From Rathayibacter caricis DSM 15933 (lineage in GTDB: Bacteria; Actinomycetota; Actinomycetes; Actinomycetales; Microbacteriaceae), in NCBI RefSeq assembly GCF_003044275.1, contig NZ_PZPL01000001.1:2232001-2296000 (forward strand): a stretch of DNA of 64,000 nt, written 5' to 3'. The notes beneath the pieces are model-generated. The model was not told the origin of the DNA, ran no database searches, and saw only the letters and a program-made list of their open reading frames with translations. Shown one piece after another: positions 38,969 to 48,337 of this stretch (positions are counted from its first letter, which is position 1; each line of letters begins with the position of its first letter). Both the position numbers and the translations under genes were made by a program.

Positions 38969-41368
38969 TCATGAGGCGCGTCGCGCCTCGCGCAGCGGGA
39001 GCCGCACCCGCACCGGTGCGCCGGCCGCCGGGGCGTCGAGGCGCACCGCGCGCGCCGGGTCGACGACGCCGTAGTCGGTGGTCCGCTGCCGCCAGCCGCG
39101 CCCGATCTCGCGCGTCACCCGGTCGACCGTCGCGATGTCGAGCGAGCGGTGCGCCTCGGCGCCCGACTCCGGTCGGAGCACGCTGTCCAGGAGCAGCCCG
39201 CCGAGGTCGTCCGCGCCGCCGCGGAGCAGCACTTGCGCCGTGTGCAGCCCGACCTTGGTCCACGCCGTCTGCACGTGGTGGATCCGCCCGTGCAGGAGCA
39301 GCCGCGCGACCGCGTGCACCGCCCGCGTCTCGCGGAGGGTCGGGCCGCCGCGGGTGAGCGCGACGACCGCGGGAGGCGCCTCCGCCGGCACGAACGGCAT
39401 CGCGATGACCTCGGTGAATCCGCCGGTCTCGTCCTGGATCGCGGCGAGCGTGCGCAGGTGCGCGATCTGCTGCTGCGGAGTCTCGACGTGGCCGTAGACC
39501 ATCGTCGCGGTGGAGCGCAGGCCGTGGCGGTGCGCGGTCGTGACCGACTCGCGCCACGCGGCGACGCTCGGATCCGTTCCCTCGCTGAGGACCGCGCGGA
39601 CGCCGTCGTCGAGGATGCGCGCCGCGGTGCCCGGCACGCTCGCGACTCCGGCTTCGCGCAGCGCGTCGAGCATCTGGGGCACGGTGCGCCCGGTCCGCTC
39701 CGCGGCGTCGAGGATCTCGGCGGGGCGGAAGGCGTGCAGGTGCAGCGACGGCTGCCGCTCGTGCAGGGTCCGCGCGATGAGGAGGAGATCGTCTCCCGGG
39801 AGTCCCGGGGCGAGCGCCCCCTGGAGGCACAGCTCGGTGGCTCCGAACGAGACGGCCTCGTCGGCGAGCTCGCGCAGCGCCTCCTCGTCGAGGCCGGAGC
39901 GCCAGAGCGACGTGTCGATGTTGAGGTTCGCGACGACCGAGACGGTGTCGCCGACGACCGAGCGGCGCACGTCGTCGGCGAGAGCGGCGAGCGCGTCGAG
40001 GTCGTCGCCGTCCGCGGCGAGCAGCGCCAGGTAGTCGTCGTCCGAGAGGCCGGCGGGGTCCTCGGCGGCCCGCGCCAGGACCGGGGCGAGAGCGGAGGAG
40101 GGGACCGCGCGCGCGGGCGGATCCAACTCCTCGCGGTACGGCCGGGAGAGCACCGGCGCCGCCTCGTCGGCGAGCCACGACTCCGGATCGGCGAGGGCCC
40201 GCACGTACGGCGCCACCCGCGGGTCGATCCAGGTCGCCGCTTCCCGCAGGTACTGCGGATGCGCGGTGAGGCGCTCCCGGAGGCGGTACCCGGCCGCCGC
40301 GGTCAGCCGCGCGAGGTCGTCGATGTTCGGCCAGGGCCGCTCCGGATTCACGTGGTCCGCGGTCAGCGGGCTCACGCCGCCCCAGTCGTCGATGCCCGCG
40401 CGCACGAGCAGTCCGAGCTCCTGCTCGTCCGTGAGGTTCGGCGGCGCCTGGATCGTGGTGTCGGCACCCATCACGAGCCGGGCGACGGCCACGTTCGCCA
40501 CGTACTCCTGCAGCTCGAGGTCGACCTCGTTCTGCATCGCCGTCCGCGGCTTCGCGCGGAAGTTCTGCACGATGCACTCCTGCACGTGACCCCACCGCTC
40601 GTGCGACTCGCGGATCGCGAACAGCGCGTCCGCCCGCTCCGCGTCGTCCTCGCCGATCCCCAGCAGCACGCCGGTGGTGAACGGCACGCGGCTGCGACCC
40701 GCGTCCTCGAGCACGCGGAGGCGCAGCGCCGGGTCCTTGTCCGGCGAGCCGTAGTGCACGCCGCCCTTCTCGGACCAGAGGCGCGTCGCGGTGGTCTCGA
40801 GCATCATGCCCATCGACGGGGCGACCGGGCGCAGGCGCTGCAGCTCGGCCCACGACATCACTCCGGGGTTCAGGTGCGTGACCATGCCGGTCTCGCTCAT
40901 CACCAGCACCGCCATCGCGCGGACGTACTCGAGGGTCGACGCGTAGCCGTGCTCGGCGAGCCAGGCGCGGGCGACCGGCCAGCGGTCCTCGGGCCGGTCT
41001 CCGAGGGTGAAGAGCGCCTCCTTGCAGCCCAGCGCCGCCCCCGCCCGCGCGACCTCGAGGATCTCCTCCGGCTCCATGAAGGTCGACTCGCGCTTGGCCG
41101 CGAGGCCGCCCGGCGTCTCGACGAACACGCAGTAGTGGCAGCGGTCGCGGCACAGCTTCGTCAGCGGCACGAACACCTTGCGCGAGTACGTGATCACTCC
41201 GGAACGGCCTCGCCGGGCGAGCCCCTCGTCGCGCAGCGCGCCCGCGGCCGACAGCAGCAGCTCGAGGTCGTCGCCGCGCGCTCCGAGCAGGAGCTCGGCG
41301 CTCGCCCGGGTGATCGGCTCGCCGTGCGCGAGGCGGTCGAGGACGGTGGCCGTGGGGGAGGAGGTCAT
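38969..41368 (-). CDS. fbiC: FbiC-like FO synthase (CofG-CofH fusion) with cysteine-less CofH half
   Basis: 799 aa from ATG 41368. FbiC makes the deazaflavin FO, precursor of F420, from tyrosine and a ribityl-diaminouracil by two radical-SAM halves. The CofG half keeps CRDRCHYC (C73, C77, C80) and PLTKLCRD. The CofH half is recognisable from about residue 478 (GATELCLQG, LHLHAFRPAEI, GTAARILDDGVRAV, TATMVYGHVETP, TGGFTEVIAMPF), but just after VVANLNIDTS (478-487) the expected CxxxCxxC and following about 20 residues are missing: the text goes straight to LDEEALRELADEA. No frame shift hides it. The CofH half should not bind a [4Fe-4S] cluster. Downstream of fgd. Confidence 0.85.
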   Translation of the reverse strand: MTSSPTATVLDRLAHGEPITRASAELLLGARGDDLELLLSAAGALRDEGLARRGRSGVITYSRKVFVPLTKLCRDRCHYCVFVETPGGLAAKRESTFMEPEEILEVARAGAALGCKEALFTLGDRPEDRWPVARAWLAEHGYASTLEYVRAMAVLVMSETGMVTHLNPGVMSWAELQRLRPVAPSMGMMLETTATRLWSEKGGVHYGSPDKDPALRLRVLEDAGRSRVPFTTGVLLGIGEDDAERADALFAIRESHERWGHVQECIVQNFRAKPRTAMQNEVDLELQEYVANVAVARLVMGADTTIQAPPNLTDEQELGLLVRAGIDDWGGVSPLTADHVNPERPWPNIDDLARLTAAAGYRLRERLTAHPQYLREAATWIDPRVAPYVRALADPESWLADEAAPVLSRPYREELDPPARAVPSSALAPVLARAAEDPAGLSDDDYLALLAADGDDLDALAALADDVRRSVVGDTVSVVANLNIDTSLWRSGLDEEALRELADEAVSFGATELCLQGALAPGLPGDDLLLIARTLHERQPSLHLHAFRPAEILDAAERTGRTVPQMLDALREAGVASVPGTAARILDDGVRAVLSEGTDPSVAAWRESVTTAHRHGLRSTATMVYGHVETPQQQIAHLRTLAAIQDETGGFTEVIAMPFVPAEAPPAVVALTRGGPTLRETRAVHAVARLLLHGRIHHVQTAWTKVGLHTAQVLLRGGADDLGGLLLDSVLRPESGAEAHRSLDIATVDRVTREIGRGWRQRTTDYGVVDPARAVRLDAPAAGAPVRVRLPLREARRAS

Positions 41369-41427
41369 GCGGGTGGCGGCTCTTCCGGAGGGGTCGGCCG
41401 GCGCGGTGCCGGCGGGAGGGAGGGTGC

Positions 41428-42444
41428 TCAGAGCGCGCGCAGGCGCGGCGCGAGATCGCGCTCGAACGCGTCGAAGAAGCGCTGCTGGTCGTCGCCGGGG
41501 GCGTGGAACACGAGGTGGGTGAAGCCCGCGTCGACGTAGGGCTTGATCTGCGCCACGGTCTCGTCGGGGTCGGAGCCCACGATCCAGCGCTTGGCGACCT
41601 GCTCGATCGGCAGCTCGTCGGCGGCGCGCTCCATGTCGACCGGATCGGTCAGCGAGTGCTTCTGCTCGGGAGTCAGCGAGAGCGGCGCCCAGAAGCGCGT
41701 GTTCTCGAGCGCGAGCGCCGGGTCGGGGTCGTAGGAGAGCTTGATCTCGATCATCCGGTCGATCGTCGAGGAGTCGCGTCCGCCGGCCGCCGCGCCCTCC
41801 TCGACGGCGGGCAGCAGCTTCTCGGTGTACAGCTCCATGCCCTTGCCGGACGTGCAGATGAAGCCGTCGCCGGCGCGCCCCGCGTACTTCGCGACGACCG
41901 GTCCGCCCGCGGCGACGTACACCGGCACTCCGCTCTCGGGCTTGTCGTAGATCGACGCCTCGTGGGTGGAGTAGTACTCGCCGTCGAACGAGACGCGGTC
42001 GCCCGCCCACAGCGCGCGCATCAGACGCACCGCCTCGCGCAGCCGCGCGAAGCGCTCCTTGAAGTCGGGCCAGGTCTGCTCGCCGGCGCCCTGGTAGCCG
42101 GTCGCGACCTCGTTCAGGGCCTCGCCCGTGCCGACGCCGAGCATGATGCGGTCGGGGTAGAGCACCCCGAGGGTGCCGAACGCCTGCGCGATCACGGCCG
42201 GGTTGTAGCGGTAGTGCGGCGTCATGACGGAGGTGCCGAGCCGGATGGTCGACGTCCGCTCGCCGGCCGCAGCGAGCCACGCGAGCGAGAACGGTGCGTG
42301 GCCGCCGGTGTGGCGCCACGGCTGGAAGTGGTCCGAGACCACCGCGCTCTCGAATCCGTGCCGTTCGGCGGCGACGGCGAGCTCGACGAGCTCCCGTGCT
42401 CCGAACTGCTCCGCCGACGCCTTGTACCCGAGCGTGATCGTCAT
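41428..42444 (-). CDS. fgd: F420-dependent glucose-6-phosphate dehydrogenase
   Basis: 338 aa. It follows the mycobacterial Fgd1 sequence closely: [10 protein letters not shown] at the start, [18 protein letters not shown] (the active-site His/Trp), [13 protein letters not shown] (Glu), [50 protein letters not shown] and [10 protein letters not shown]. It oxidises glucose-6-phosphate and reduces F420, feeding F420H2-dependent reductases. It lies 59 bp upstream of fbiC on the same strand, so cofactor synthesis and use are linked. Confidence 0.93.
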   Translation of the reverse strand: MTITLGYKASAEQFGARELVELAVAAERHGFESAVVSDHFQPWRHTGGHAPFSLAWLAAAGERTSTIRLGTSVMTPHYRYNPAVIAQAFGTLGVLYPDRIMLGVGTGEALNEVATGYQGAGEQTWPDFKERFARLREAVRLMRALWAGDRVSFDGEYYSTHEASIYDKPESGVPVYVAAGGPVVAKYAGRAGDGFICTSGKGMELYTEKLLPAVEEGAAAGGRDSSTIDRMIEIKLSYDPDPALALENTRFWAPLSLTPEQKHSLTDPVDMERAADELPIEQVAKRWIVGSDPDETVAQIKPYVDAGFTHLVFHAPGDDQQRFFDAFERDLAPRLRAL

Positions 42445-42467
42445 CTGCAGCCTTCGTCAGTCAAGAG

Positions 42468-42499
42468 GGGACCGCTCTCGACCGGAGCCGAGCGGTCCC
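42468..42499 (-). terminator. hairpin between the VOC gene and fgd
   Basis: GGGACCGCTC / GAGCGGTCCC is a perfect 10-bp stem with a 12-nt loop. On the minus strand it is followed by CCTCTTGACT. It lies past the stop of the minus-strand VOC gene at 42536 and before fgd, so it fits a terminator for that gene. Confidence 0.6.
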
Positions 42500-42535
42500 T
42501 CCATTCTGCGCCTGCGCGGAGGCCGATCGGGACGC

Positions 42536-42952
42536 TCAGTCCGACGCGGGCGAGATGTTGACCATCCACTCCACTCCGTAGCGGTCCACCAGCATGCCGA
42601 AGCGGTCGCCCCAGGGGGAGTCGGTGAGGGGCATCGGAGTCTCGCCGCCCTCGGCCAGCGCCGCGAACCAGCGGCTCAGCTCGGCGTCGTCCTCGCCGAA
42701 GAGAGCGATCTGGATCCGGCTGCCCTCCGACGCCGGCATGGCGCTCGGGCTGTCCGAGGCCATCAGCAGCAGGCCGTTGGGCAGGGTCAGCTGCGAGTGC
42801 ATGAGGCGGTCCTGGTCGGCGGGGTCCTCGCTCGCCTGGAAGTCGGCGTACGTGCTGGCCTGCAGCTCGCCTCCGAACACGGAGCGGTAGAACTCCATCG
42901 CTTCGCGGGCGTTGCCGGCGAAGCCGATGTAGGGGCTGAGACTGGTGGCCAC
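42536..42952 (-). CDS. VOC/glyoxalase superfamily protein (PhnB-like)
   Basis: 138 aa from GTG 42952, with GAAGAAGGACACC just upstream. SPYIGFAGNAREAMEFYRSVFGGELQ is the PhnB-type opening; DRLMHSQLTLPNGLLLMASDS and DSPWGDRFGMLVDRYGVEWMVN complete the paired beta-alpha-beta units. Metal-binding side chains in the first half are weak, as in many PhnB-like proteins. No defined substrate. Confidence 0.9.
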   Translation of the reverse strand: MATSLSPYIGFAGNAREAMEFYRSVFGGELQASTYADFQASEDPADQDRLMHSQLTLPNGLLLMASDSPSAMPASEGSRIQIALFGEDDAELSRWFAALAEGGETPMPLTDSPWGDRFGMLVDRYGVEWMVNISPASD

Positions 42953-43020
42953 GGTGTCCTTCTTCCTGCTCGGGGTGCGATCGCGATCAGTCAATACCCG
43001 GCGGCGGAGGCGGGCAACGG

Positions 43021-43536
43021 TCAGACGAGACCGATGCGGTCCGGAACGCTGAAGCGCACGTCCGGGAGCCACGACGCCGGGTCCGGGAACGGCCGCCCCT
43101 GGGGGAGCCGGCCCAGCAGCCGGCGGACGGCCCCGGGATCGGACGAGCTCGGCAGCACTCGCGCGGGCGCCGCGTGCGGGAGCACGCCCAGCCACCAGTG
43201 CTTCCAGTTCGCCGGTGCCGACTCCGGCTCGAGCACCACGTAGTAGTCGGGCAGGGCGGCCTCGCCGCGGCGGAAGACGCCGAGCGCGGTCTCGATCTCG
43301 ACGTCGAGCGCGCCGTGCGTCGCCCGGTCCTCGAAGAACTCGATCCAGGCGTTCGCGACGTGCTCGAGCGGATCCGCGTCGTGCAGCAGGTAGGTGGAGG
43401 CGGACGGGTGCGCGCCCGGGCCGGTGCCCGGACGGGCGTCGACGTTGGGCAGGGCGTCGAGGTCGCGCAGCAGGCCGTCGGTCCCCGGACCGACGAGCAG
43501 GACGACCGTGGCGGTGGAGCTCGGTGCTGTTCCCAT
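43021..43536 (-). CDS. hypothetical protein
   Basis: 171 aa from ATG 43536, 5 nt from TAGACT on the minus strand. Soluble, alpha/beta, rich in Pro near the C terminus; ATVVLLVGPGTDGLLRDLDALPNVDAR and HVANAWIEFFEDR are the clearest segments, and NWKHWWLGVLPHAAP is distinctive. No motif recognised. Confidence 0.7.
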   Translation of the reverse strand: MGTAPSSTATVVLLVGPGTDGLLRDLDALPNVDARPGTGPGAHPSASTYLLHDADPLEHVANAWIEFFEDRATHGALDVEIETALGVFRRGEAALPDYYVVLEPESAPANWKHWWLGVLPHAAPARVLPSSSDPGAVRRLLGRLPQGRPFPDPASWLPDVRFSVPDRIGLV

Positions 43537-43601
43537 GTCCGAGTCTAGGAACAGCCCCCACCCCGCGCGGAAGACCCGTCGTGTGACGGGTCCGTGACGA
43601 T

Positions 43602-44522
43602 CTACTCCGTCTCGGCCTCGGCGCGGGTGGGCGGGTTCGCCCCGGCGCGCGAGGTCGTGATGCCGGCGACCCGCGCCGCCCAGCGTCCGATCGCCCGCAA
43701 GGCGGGCTCGTCGAGCAGCATCCCGTTCGGCGCGCCGAGCCCCTGCCGGAACGCCTCGTCGAGGATCGCGCCCATCGCGGAGTCGCCGGCTCCGATCGTG
43801 TCGGCCACGACGATGCGGGCGGCCGGCACCGTCGCCCGGGCGACGGCGGACGCGAGGAGCAGTCCCTCCCCGCCGCGGGTGATGACGGCGAGCCGCGCGC
43901 CCAGGCCGAGGATCCGGGTGAGCACCTCGTCGAGCTGCACCGTGGGGTAGAGCCACTCGGCGTCCTCGTCGCTGAGCTTCACGATCTCGCACGAGGCGGC
44001 GACCCGCTCGAAGCGCGCGAGCGCCGCGGCGTGCGGGCCGACCAGGGCCGGGCGGATGTTCGCGTCCACGCTCGCGGTCGTGCCGGCCGGCAGCGCCTCC
44101 AGCAGGTCGAGGATCGCGGATCCGCCGGGCTCGAGGTAGACGGCGATCGAGCCGGTGTGCACGTGCCCGAAGGGCGTCGGGTCTGCGGCGGGCGGGTTCC
44201 ACGACAGGTCGAACTCGTACTCCGCCGAGCCGTCGGGCCGGATCCGGGCCTTCGCGGTCGAGGTGCGGGGAGCGTCGCCGTGCACGACGCTCACCCCCGA
44301 GGCGCCGAGGTGCTCGCCGATGCGGCGTCCGCGCTCGTCGTCGGCGATGTCGGTGACGAGGGTCGCGTCGCGTCCGAGTCGCGCCAGGGTGAGCGCGACG
44401 TTGGCGGGCGAGCCGCCGACGTGCTCGCTGCTCGCGCCGTCGCGCTCGACGATGTCGATCAGCGCTTCGCCGACGACGAGGATCCGGGGTGCTGCCGACT
44501 CGCGGCCGTCCGTGCTGGGCAT
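43602..44522 (-). CDS. PfkB-family carbohydrate kinase
   Basis: 306 aa from ATG 44522. RILVVGEALIDIVERDG, GGSPANVALTLARLG (substrate lid and sugar loop), KLSDEDAEWLY and the ATP/anion motif DTIGAGDSAMGAIL with the catalytic Asp are all intact. Family members phosphorylate fructose, ribose or 2-keto-3-deoxygluconate; the fructokinase-like profile seems likeliest. No sugar transporter is adjacent. Confidence 0.93.
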   Translation of the reverse strand: MPSTDGRESAAPRILVVGEALIDIVERDGASSEHVGGSPANVALTLARLGRDATLVTDIADDERGRRIGEHLGASGVSVVHGDAPRTSTAKARIRPDGSAEYEFDLSWNPPAADPTPFGHVHTGSIAVYLEPGGSAILDLLEALPAGTTASVDANIRPALVGPHAAALARFERVAASCEIVKLSDEDAEWLYPTVQLDEVLTRILGLGARLAVITRGGEGLLLASAVARATVPAARIVVADTIGAGDSAMGAILDEAFRQGLGAPNGMLLDEPALRAIGRWAARVAGITTSRAGANPPTRAEAETE

Positions 44523-44578
44523 CCGCCCATCATGCCGGTAGACGGCATCCGAGGCACAGCGGCGGTCGGGAGCGCCGC

Positions 44579-45124
44579 TCAGCTGCGTGCGACGCCCTCC
44601 GCGAGCACCTCGTCCACGGTCGTCAGCTCGATCAGCGGCGCGTAGAGCGCCATCGCGTCCAGCGCGCGCCGGTGGTCCGTCTCGGAGGCGCCCGCGCACG
44701 CGTCCTGGACGACGCGCACGCGCACCCCCGCGTCCGCCGCCGCCAGCGCCGTCGACAGCACGCAGCAGTCCGTCGACACCCCGGTCAGCACGATCTCGCG
44801 CGAGTCGTCGAGCAGCGCCTCGAGCTCGGGCCCCCACTTGCCGAACGTCGTCGCCGTGAGCACCCGGTGACCGTCGAAGCCGGGCACGAGGGCGTAGAGC
44901 GGATCGCCGTCCGGCACGAGCGCGAACGGCCAGTCCCGGTAGTACGGCACCCAGGCGCCCTGCGGCTCGGTCGGCGCGGTGAACCGGGTGGTCACGACCC
45001 GGTCGCCGAAGAGGGGGAGGAGCCGCGCCGTCCCGGCGGCCGCCCGCGCGAACTCCGACGACCCCCACGGCGAGTCCGCGTCGGCGAAGACGTGCTGCAG
45101 GTCGATCGCGACGAGCAGGCTCAC
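44579..45124 (-). CDS. isochorismatase-family cysteine hydrolase
   Basis: 181 aa from GTG 45124, which overlaps the permease stop (GTGA). LVAIDLQ holds the catalytic Asp, ATTFGKWG the Lys, and TGVSTDCCVLSTALAAADAG the Cys: the Asp-Lys-Cys triad is complete. Family members hydrolyse amides of small molecules (nicotinamide, N-carbamoyl compounds, biuret). Coupling to an NCS1 nucleobase/hydantoin-type permease suggests breakdown of an imported heterocycle-derived amide. Confidence 0.92.
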   Translation of the reverse strand: MSLLVAIDLQHVFADADSPWGSSEFARAAAGTARLLPLFGDRVVTTRFTAPTEPQGAWVPYYRDWPFALVPDGDPLYALVPGFDGHRVLTATTFGKWGPELEALLDDSREIVLTGVSTDCCVLSTALAAADAGVRVRVVQDACAGASETDHRRALDAMALYAPLIELTTVDEVLAEGVARS

Positions 45125-46569
45125 GCGCGCGACTCCTGCCGGCGCACGCTCGCCGAGGACGAGACGAGAGCGCCGACGAACCCGATCACGAGCGCCGCGA
45201 GGACTCCGAGGTTGGCGTAGGCCCACTCGCCCTCGCGTCCGCCGATCGGCCCGAGCAGGTAGCCCTCCCAGCCGAAGCCGGGCGAGGAGTTGACCACGAG
45301 GCCCCAGCCGATCACCGAGCCGACCACCACGAGCAGCACCGGCGCGATCGAGACGCTGCCGTAGCGGCCCCGCGCGTCGTAGAGCGCCTCCTGGTCGTAG
45401 TCGCGGCGACGGAGGAGGAGGTCGGCGAGGAACACGCCCAGCCACGCGGCGATCGGCACGCCCAGCGTGATCAGGAAGCCCTGGAACGGGCCGAGGAAGT
45501 CGCCCGCGACGAACACGACGTAGATCGCGCCGAGCACCATGAGCACCCCGTCGATGCCGGCGGCGACCGGTCGCGAGACCTTGAGCCCGGTGCTGAGCAG
45601 CGCGAGGCCCGAGGAGTAGATGTCCATCACCGCGCCGCCGATGAGTCCGAGCAGGGCCACGACGATGAACGGGAGGAGGAACCAGGTCGGCAGGATCGTC
45701 GCGAGTGCGCCGATCGGGTCTGCCGCGATCGCGTCCGACAGCTCCTGCGACGAGCCGGCGAGCAGGAGCCCCACCACGACGAGGACGACCGGGGCCACCG
45801 CGCCGCCGATGGTCGTCCAGGCGATGACCCCGCCGGTCCCCGCCGTGCGCGGCAGGTAGCGGGAGTAGTCGGCCGCCGCGTTCACCCAGCCCAGTCCGAA
45901 GCCGGTCATCATGAACACGAGCCCGCCGATCACGGCCCCGGCCGAGCCGGAGGGCAGGCTCGCGACCGCGCCGAGGTCGATGTCGTCGAGCACGAGGGCG
46001 ACGTAGACCACCGTGAGCACGCCGGTGGCGACAGTGATCGCGAGCTGGAGGCGCATGATCAGGCGGAAGCCCACGACTCCGGCGATCACGATCAGCGCGG
46101 CCACCACGATCAGCGCGACGACCTTCGTCAGCACTCCGCCGTCCCAGCCGAACTCCTCGAAGACGGTGGCGGTCGCGAGCACGGCGAGCGAGGCGAGCAC
46201 GGTCTCCCAGCCCACGGTGAGCAGCCAGGAGATCACGGAGACCAGGCGGTTGCCGTTCACCCCGAACGAGGCGCGGCTGAGCACCATCGTCGGCGCGGAG
46301 CCGCGCTTGCCCGCCACGGCGACGAACCCGCAGAAGAGGAAGGACACGACGATGCCGATGACGGCGACGGCGGTGGCCTGCGCGAAGGAGAGGCCGAATC
46401 CGAGCAGGAACGAGCCGTAGCTCAGGCCCAGCACCGACACGTTCGCCGCGAACCACGGCCAGAACAGGTCGCGCGGGCGGCCGTGCCGCTCCGACTCCTG
46501 GATCGTGTCGAGGCCGTTGAGCTCGATGCCGCCGGCGGGGCGGACGGGAGTCTGGTCGGGAGAGGTCAT
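45121..46569 (-). CDS. NCS1-family nucleobase/cation symporter (cytosine permease-like)
   Basis: 482 aa from ATG 46569, twelve helices. RPRDLFWPWFAANVSVLGLSYG is the NCS1 N-terminal motif, RASFGVNGNRLVSVISWLLTVGWE the conserved helix 3 region, and DYSRYLP the loop with the conserved Tyr. Imports purine/pyrimidine-like compounds with a cation. The downstream gene is an amidohydrolase-type enzyme, coupled. Confidence 0.92.
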   Translation of the reverse strand: MTSPDQTPVRPAGGIELNGLDTIQESERHGRPRDLFWPWFAANVSVLGLSYGSFLLGFGLSFAQATAVAVIGIVVSFLFCGFVAVAGKRGSAPTMVLSRASFGVNGNRLVSVISWLLTVGWETVLASLAVLATATVFEEFGWDGGVLTKVVALIVVAALIVIAGVVGFRLIMRLQLAITVATGVLTVVYVALVLDDIDLGAVASLPSGSAGAVIGGLVFMMTGFGLGWVNAAADYSRYLPRTAGTGGVIAWTTIGGAVAPVVLVVVGLLLAGSSQELSDAIAADPIGALATILPTWFLLPFIVVALLGLIGGAVMDIYSSGLALLSTGLKVSRPVAAGIDGVLMVLGAIYVVFVAGDFLGPFQGFLITLGVPIAAWLGVFLADLLLRRRDYDQEALYDARGRYGSVSIAPVLLVVVGSVIGWGLVVNSSPGFGWEGYLLGPIGGREGEWAYANLGVLAALVIGFVGALVSSSASVRRQESRA

Positions 46570-46632
46570 CGCATCCAACGTTCTCGCGCGGGCGACCGGC
46601 GCTCGCCGGGCTGCAACGAATCTAGAGCACGC

Positions 46633-47040
46633 TCAGTCGCCGGTGCGCTCCAGCAGTCCGCGGAGGGTCTCCAGATCGGCCGCGACGCGACCGCAGTCCT
46701 CGTCCCACTGCTCGAGCGTCATCCCCTCGTACCGGCGCACGGTGAAGGCCACTTCGGCTCCGTCCCCGTTCGCCAGGACCCGCAGCGGGTTGTCGAAGAC
46801 GCGCCCCTCGGCGGTGATCACGCGGTGGTCCGCGACGCCGAAGGGGTTCCGCGGAGCGAAGACCACCTCCACGCGCCCCATCGGGGAGTCGGCGAACCAG
46901 TGCCCGTCGACCTCCTCGACGTCCGACTCCGCGAGCCCCGCGGCCCAGAGGGGCAGGTTCGAGGGATCGACGATGAAGGAGTAGACCTCGTCGGCGGGCG
47001 CGTCGATGACGATCCCGACCGGTCTCGATTCATGGATCAC
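46633..47040 (-). CDS. SRPBCC family protein
   Basis: 135 aa from GTG 47040, overlapping the stop of the M20 gene as GTGA. SRPVGIVIDAPADEVYSFIVDPSNLPLWAAGLA is the START/polyketide-cyclase-like opening; a bent-sheet middle (GRVEVVFAPRNPFGVADHRV) and a C-terminal helix with WDEDCGRVAADLETLRGLL complete the fold. Binds a hydrophobic ligand; role unknown. Confidence 0.9.
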   Translation of the reverse strand: MIHESRPVGIVIDAPADEVYSFIVDPSNLPLWAAGLAESDVEEVDGHWFADSPMGRVEVVFAPRNPFGVADHRVITAEGRVFDNPLRVLANGDGAEVAFTVRRYEGMTLEQWDEDCGRVAADLETLRGLLERTGD

Positions 47041-48242
47041 GGGAGTCGCTCCCCTTCCGCGGCGAAGCTCGCCACCAGCAGGGCGGCGAGGGTGGTGCGC
47101 TCGAGGATCCCCTCGATGCTCACCGACTCGCCGCGGGCGTGCGCCCCCGCTCCGGGGGCGCCGAGGCCGTCGAGCACCGGGATGCCGAGGGCCGCGATCA
47201 GGTTGCCGTCGCTCGCTCCGCCGACCGCGGTCTCGACGAGCGGCAGGTCCATGGTGCGGGCGAGGCGCTCGGCCCGGCGGAACAGGGCGCCGACGGCGGC
47301 GGTCCGCTCGAACACCGGGCGCTGCCACGATCCGCGCACCTCGATGCGGATCCGCTCGTCACTGGCCTGCAGGGCGTTCATCTCGGCCTCGACGCGAGCC
47401 GCCTCGGCCGAGTTCCGGATGCGCGCCTCGAGCTCGAGCCGCACCTTCGCGGTCGTCACGTTGACCCGGCTGCCGCCGCCGATCAGGCCGATGTTGACGG
47501 TGGTCCCCGCTTCCGGCCGCGCGATGCCGAGCACCCGGGGGATCAGGGCGCCGAGCTCGTGGATCGCGCTCGCGCCCTTCTCGGGCTCCACGCCGGCGTG
47601 CGCCTCGATGCCGACGACGTCGACGACGAAGTTGCCGATGCCCTTGCGAGCGGTCTTCACCGCGTCGCCGATGGCGCCCTCGAAGACGAGCGCGGCCTCG
47701 GCGCCCCGGCTCTGGTGCTCGAGGAACGAGCGCGAGACGAGGCTCCCGACCTCCTCGTCGCCGTTCATCACGAGTCGGATCGCAGGGTGCTCCAGGCGCG
47801 CGTGCCGCAGCGCCGCGACGACCCAGACCATCTGCACGAGCCCGACCTTCATGTCGTAGGTGCCCGGCCCGCTCAGCCGGTCGCCGTCGACCGCGAAGGG
47901 CCAGGCCCGGGTCGTGCCGAGCGGCCAGACCGTGTCGTAGTGGCCGAGCAGCGCCACGAACGGCCGCGACCCCCGCGGGCCCCGGCCCGGCGCGCTGCCC
48001 GGGAAGGTCCAGCTCGAGGCGCGCGGAGCGTCCTGCTCGCGCTGGTGCTCGATCTCGGCGGCGTGGCCGAGGCGCTCGCCGACCCAGTGCACGAGGTAGG
48101 CGTGCAGCTCGCCGAGGGCCTCGAGCGAGTCGCTCGGGCTCTCGATCATCACGAGGTGGCGGACGTCGGCGAGGATCTGCTCGCGGTTCTCGCGCAGGAA
48201 CACGCGCACGCGGGCCGCATCGGCGGCGTCGGGGAAGGTCAC
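47037..48242 (-). CDS. M20-family metallopeptidase (carboxypeptidase G2-like)
   Basis: 401 aa from GTG 48242. VMIESPSDS, LLGHYDTVWP (zinc His and Asp), GPGTYDMKVG, NGDEEVGS (catalytic Glu, zinc Glu) and the final GAHARGES (zinc His) are all in order; the dimerisation domain (about 200-310) contains GIEAHAGVEPEKGASA. The group includes glutamate carboxypeptidases and aminoacylases. Probably cytoplasmic; no signal peptide. Coupled to the SRPBCC gene. Confidence 0.93.
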   Translation of the reverse strand: MTFPDAADAARVRVFLRENREQILADVRHLVMIESPSDSLEALGELHAYLVHWVGERLGHAAEIEHQREQDAPRASSWTFPGSAPGRGPRGSRPFVALLGHYDTVWPLGTTRAWPFAVDGDRLSGPGTYDMKVGLVQMVWVVAALRHARLEHPAIRLVMNGDEEVGSLVSRSFLEHQSRGAEAALVFEGAIGDAVKTARKGIGNFVVDVVGIEAHAGVEPEKGASAIHELGALIPRVLGIARPEAGTTVNIGLIGGGSRVNVTTAKVRLELEARIRNSAEAARVEAEMNALQASDERIRIEVRGSWQRPVFERTAAVGALFRRAERLARTMDLPLVETAVGGASDGNLIAALGIPVLDGLGAPGAGAHARGESVSIEGILERTTLAALLVASFAAEGERLP

Positions 48243-48337
48243 CGTACCCGGAGTACCAGAGTGCGGCCGTCGGCGCGAACCGGAACGTGGATGAACCGGA
48301 CGGGCCGCCGTTACGTTGGACGGGTCAGAGGTGGTGC

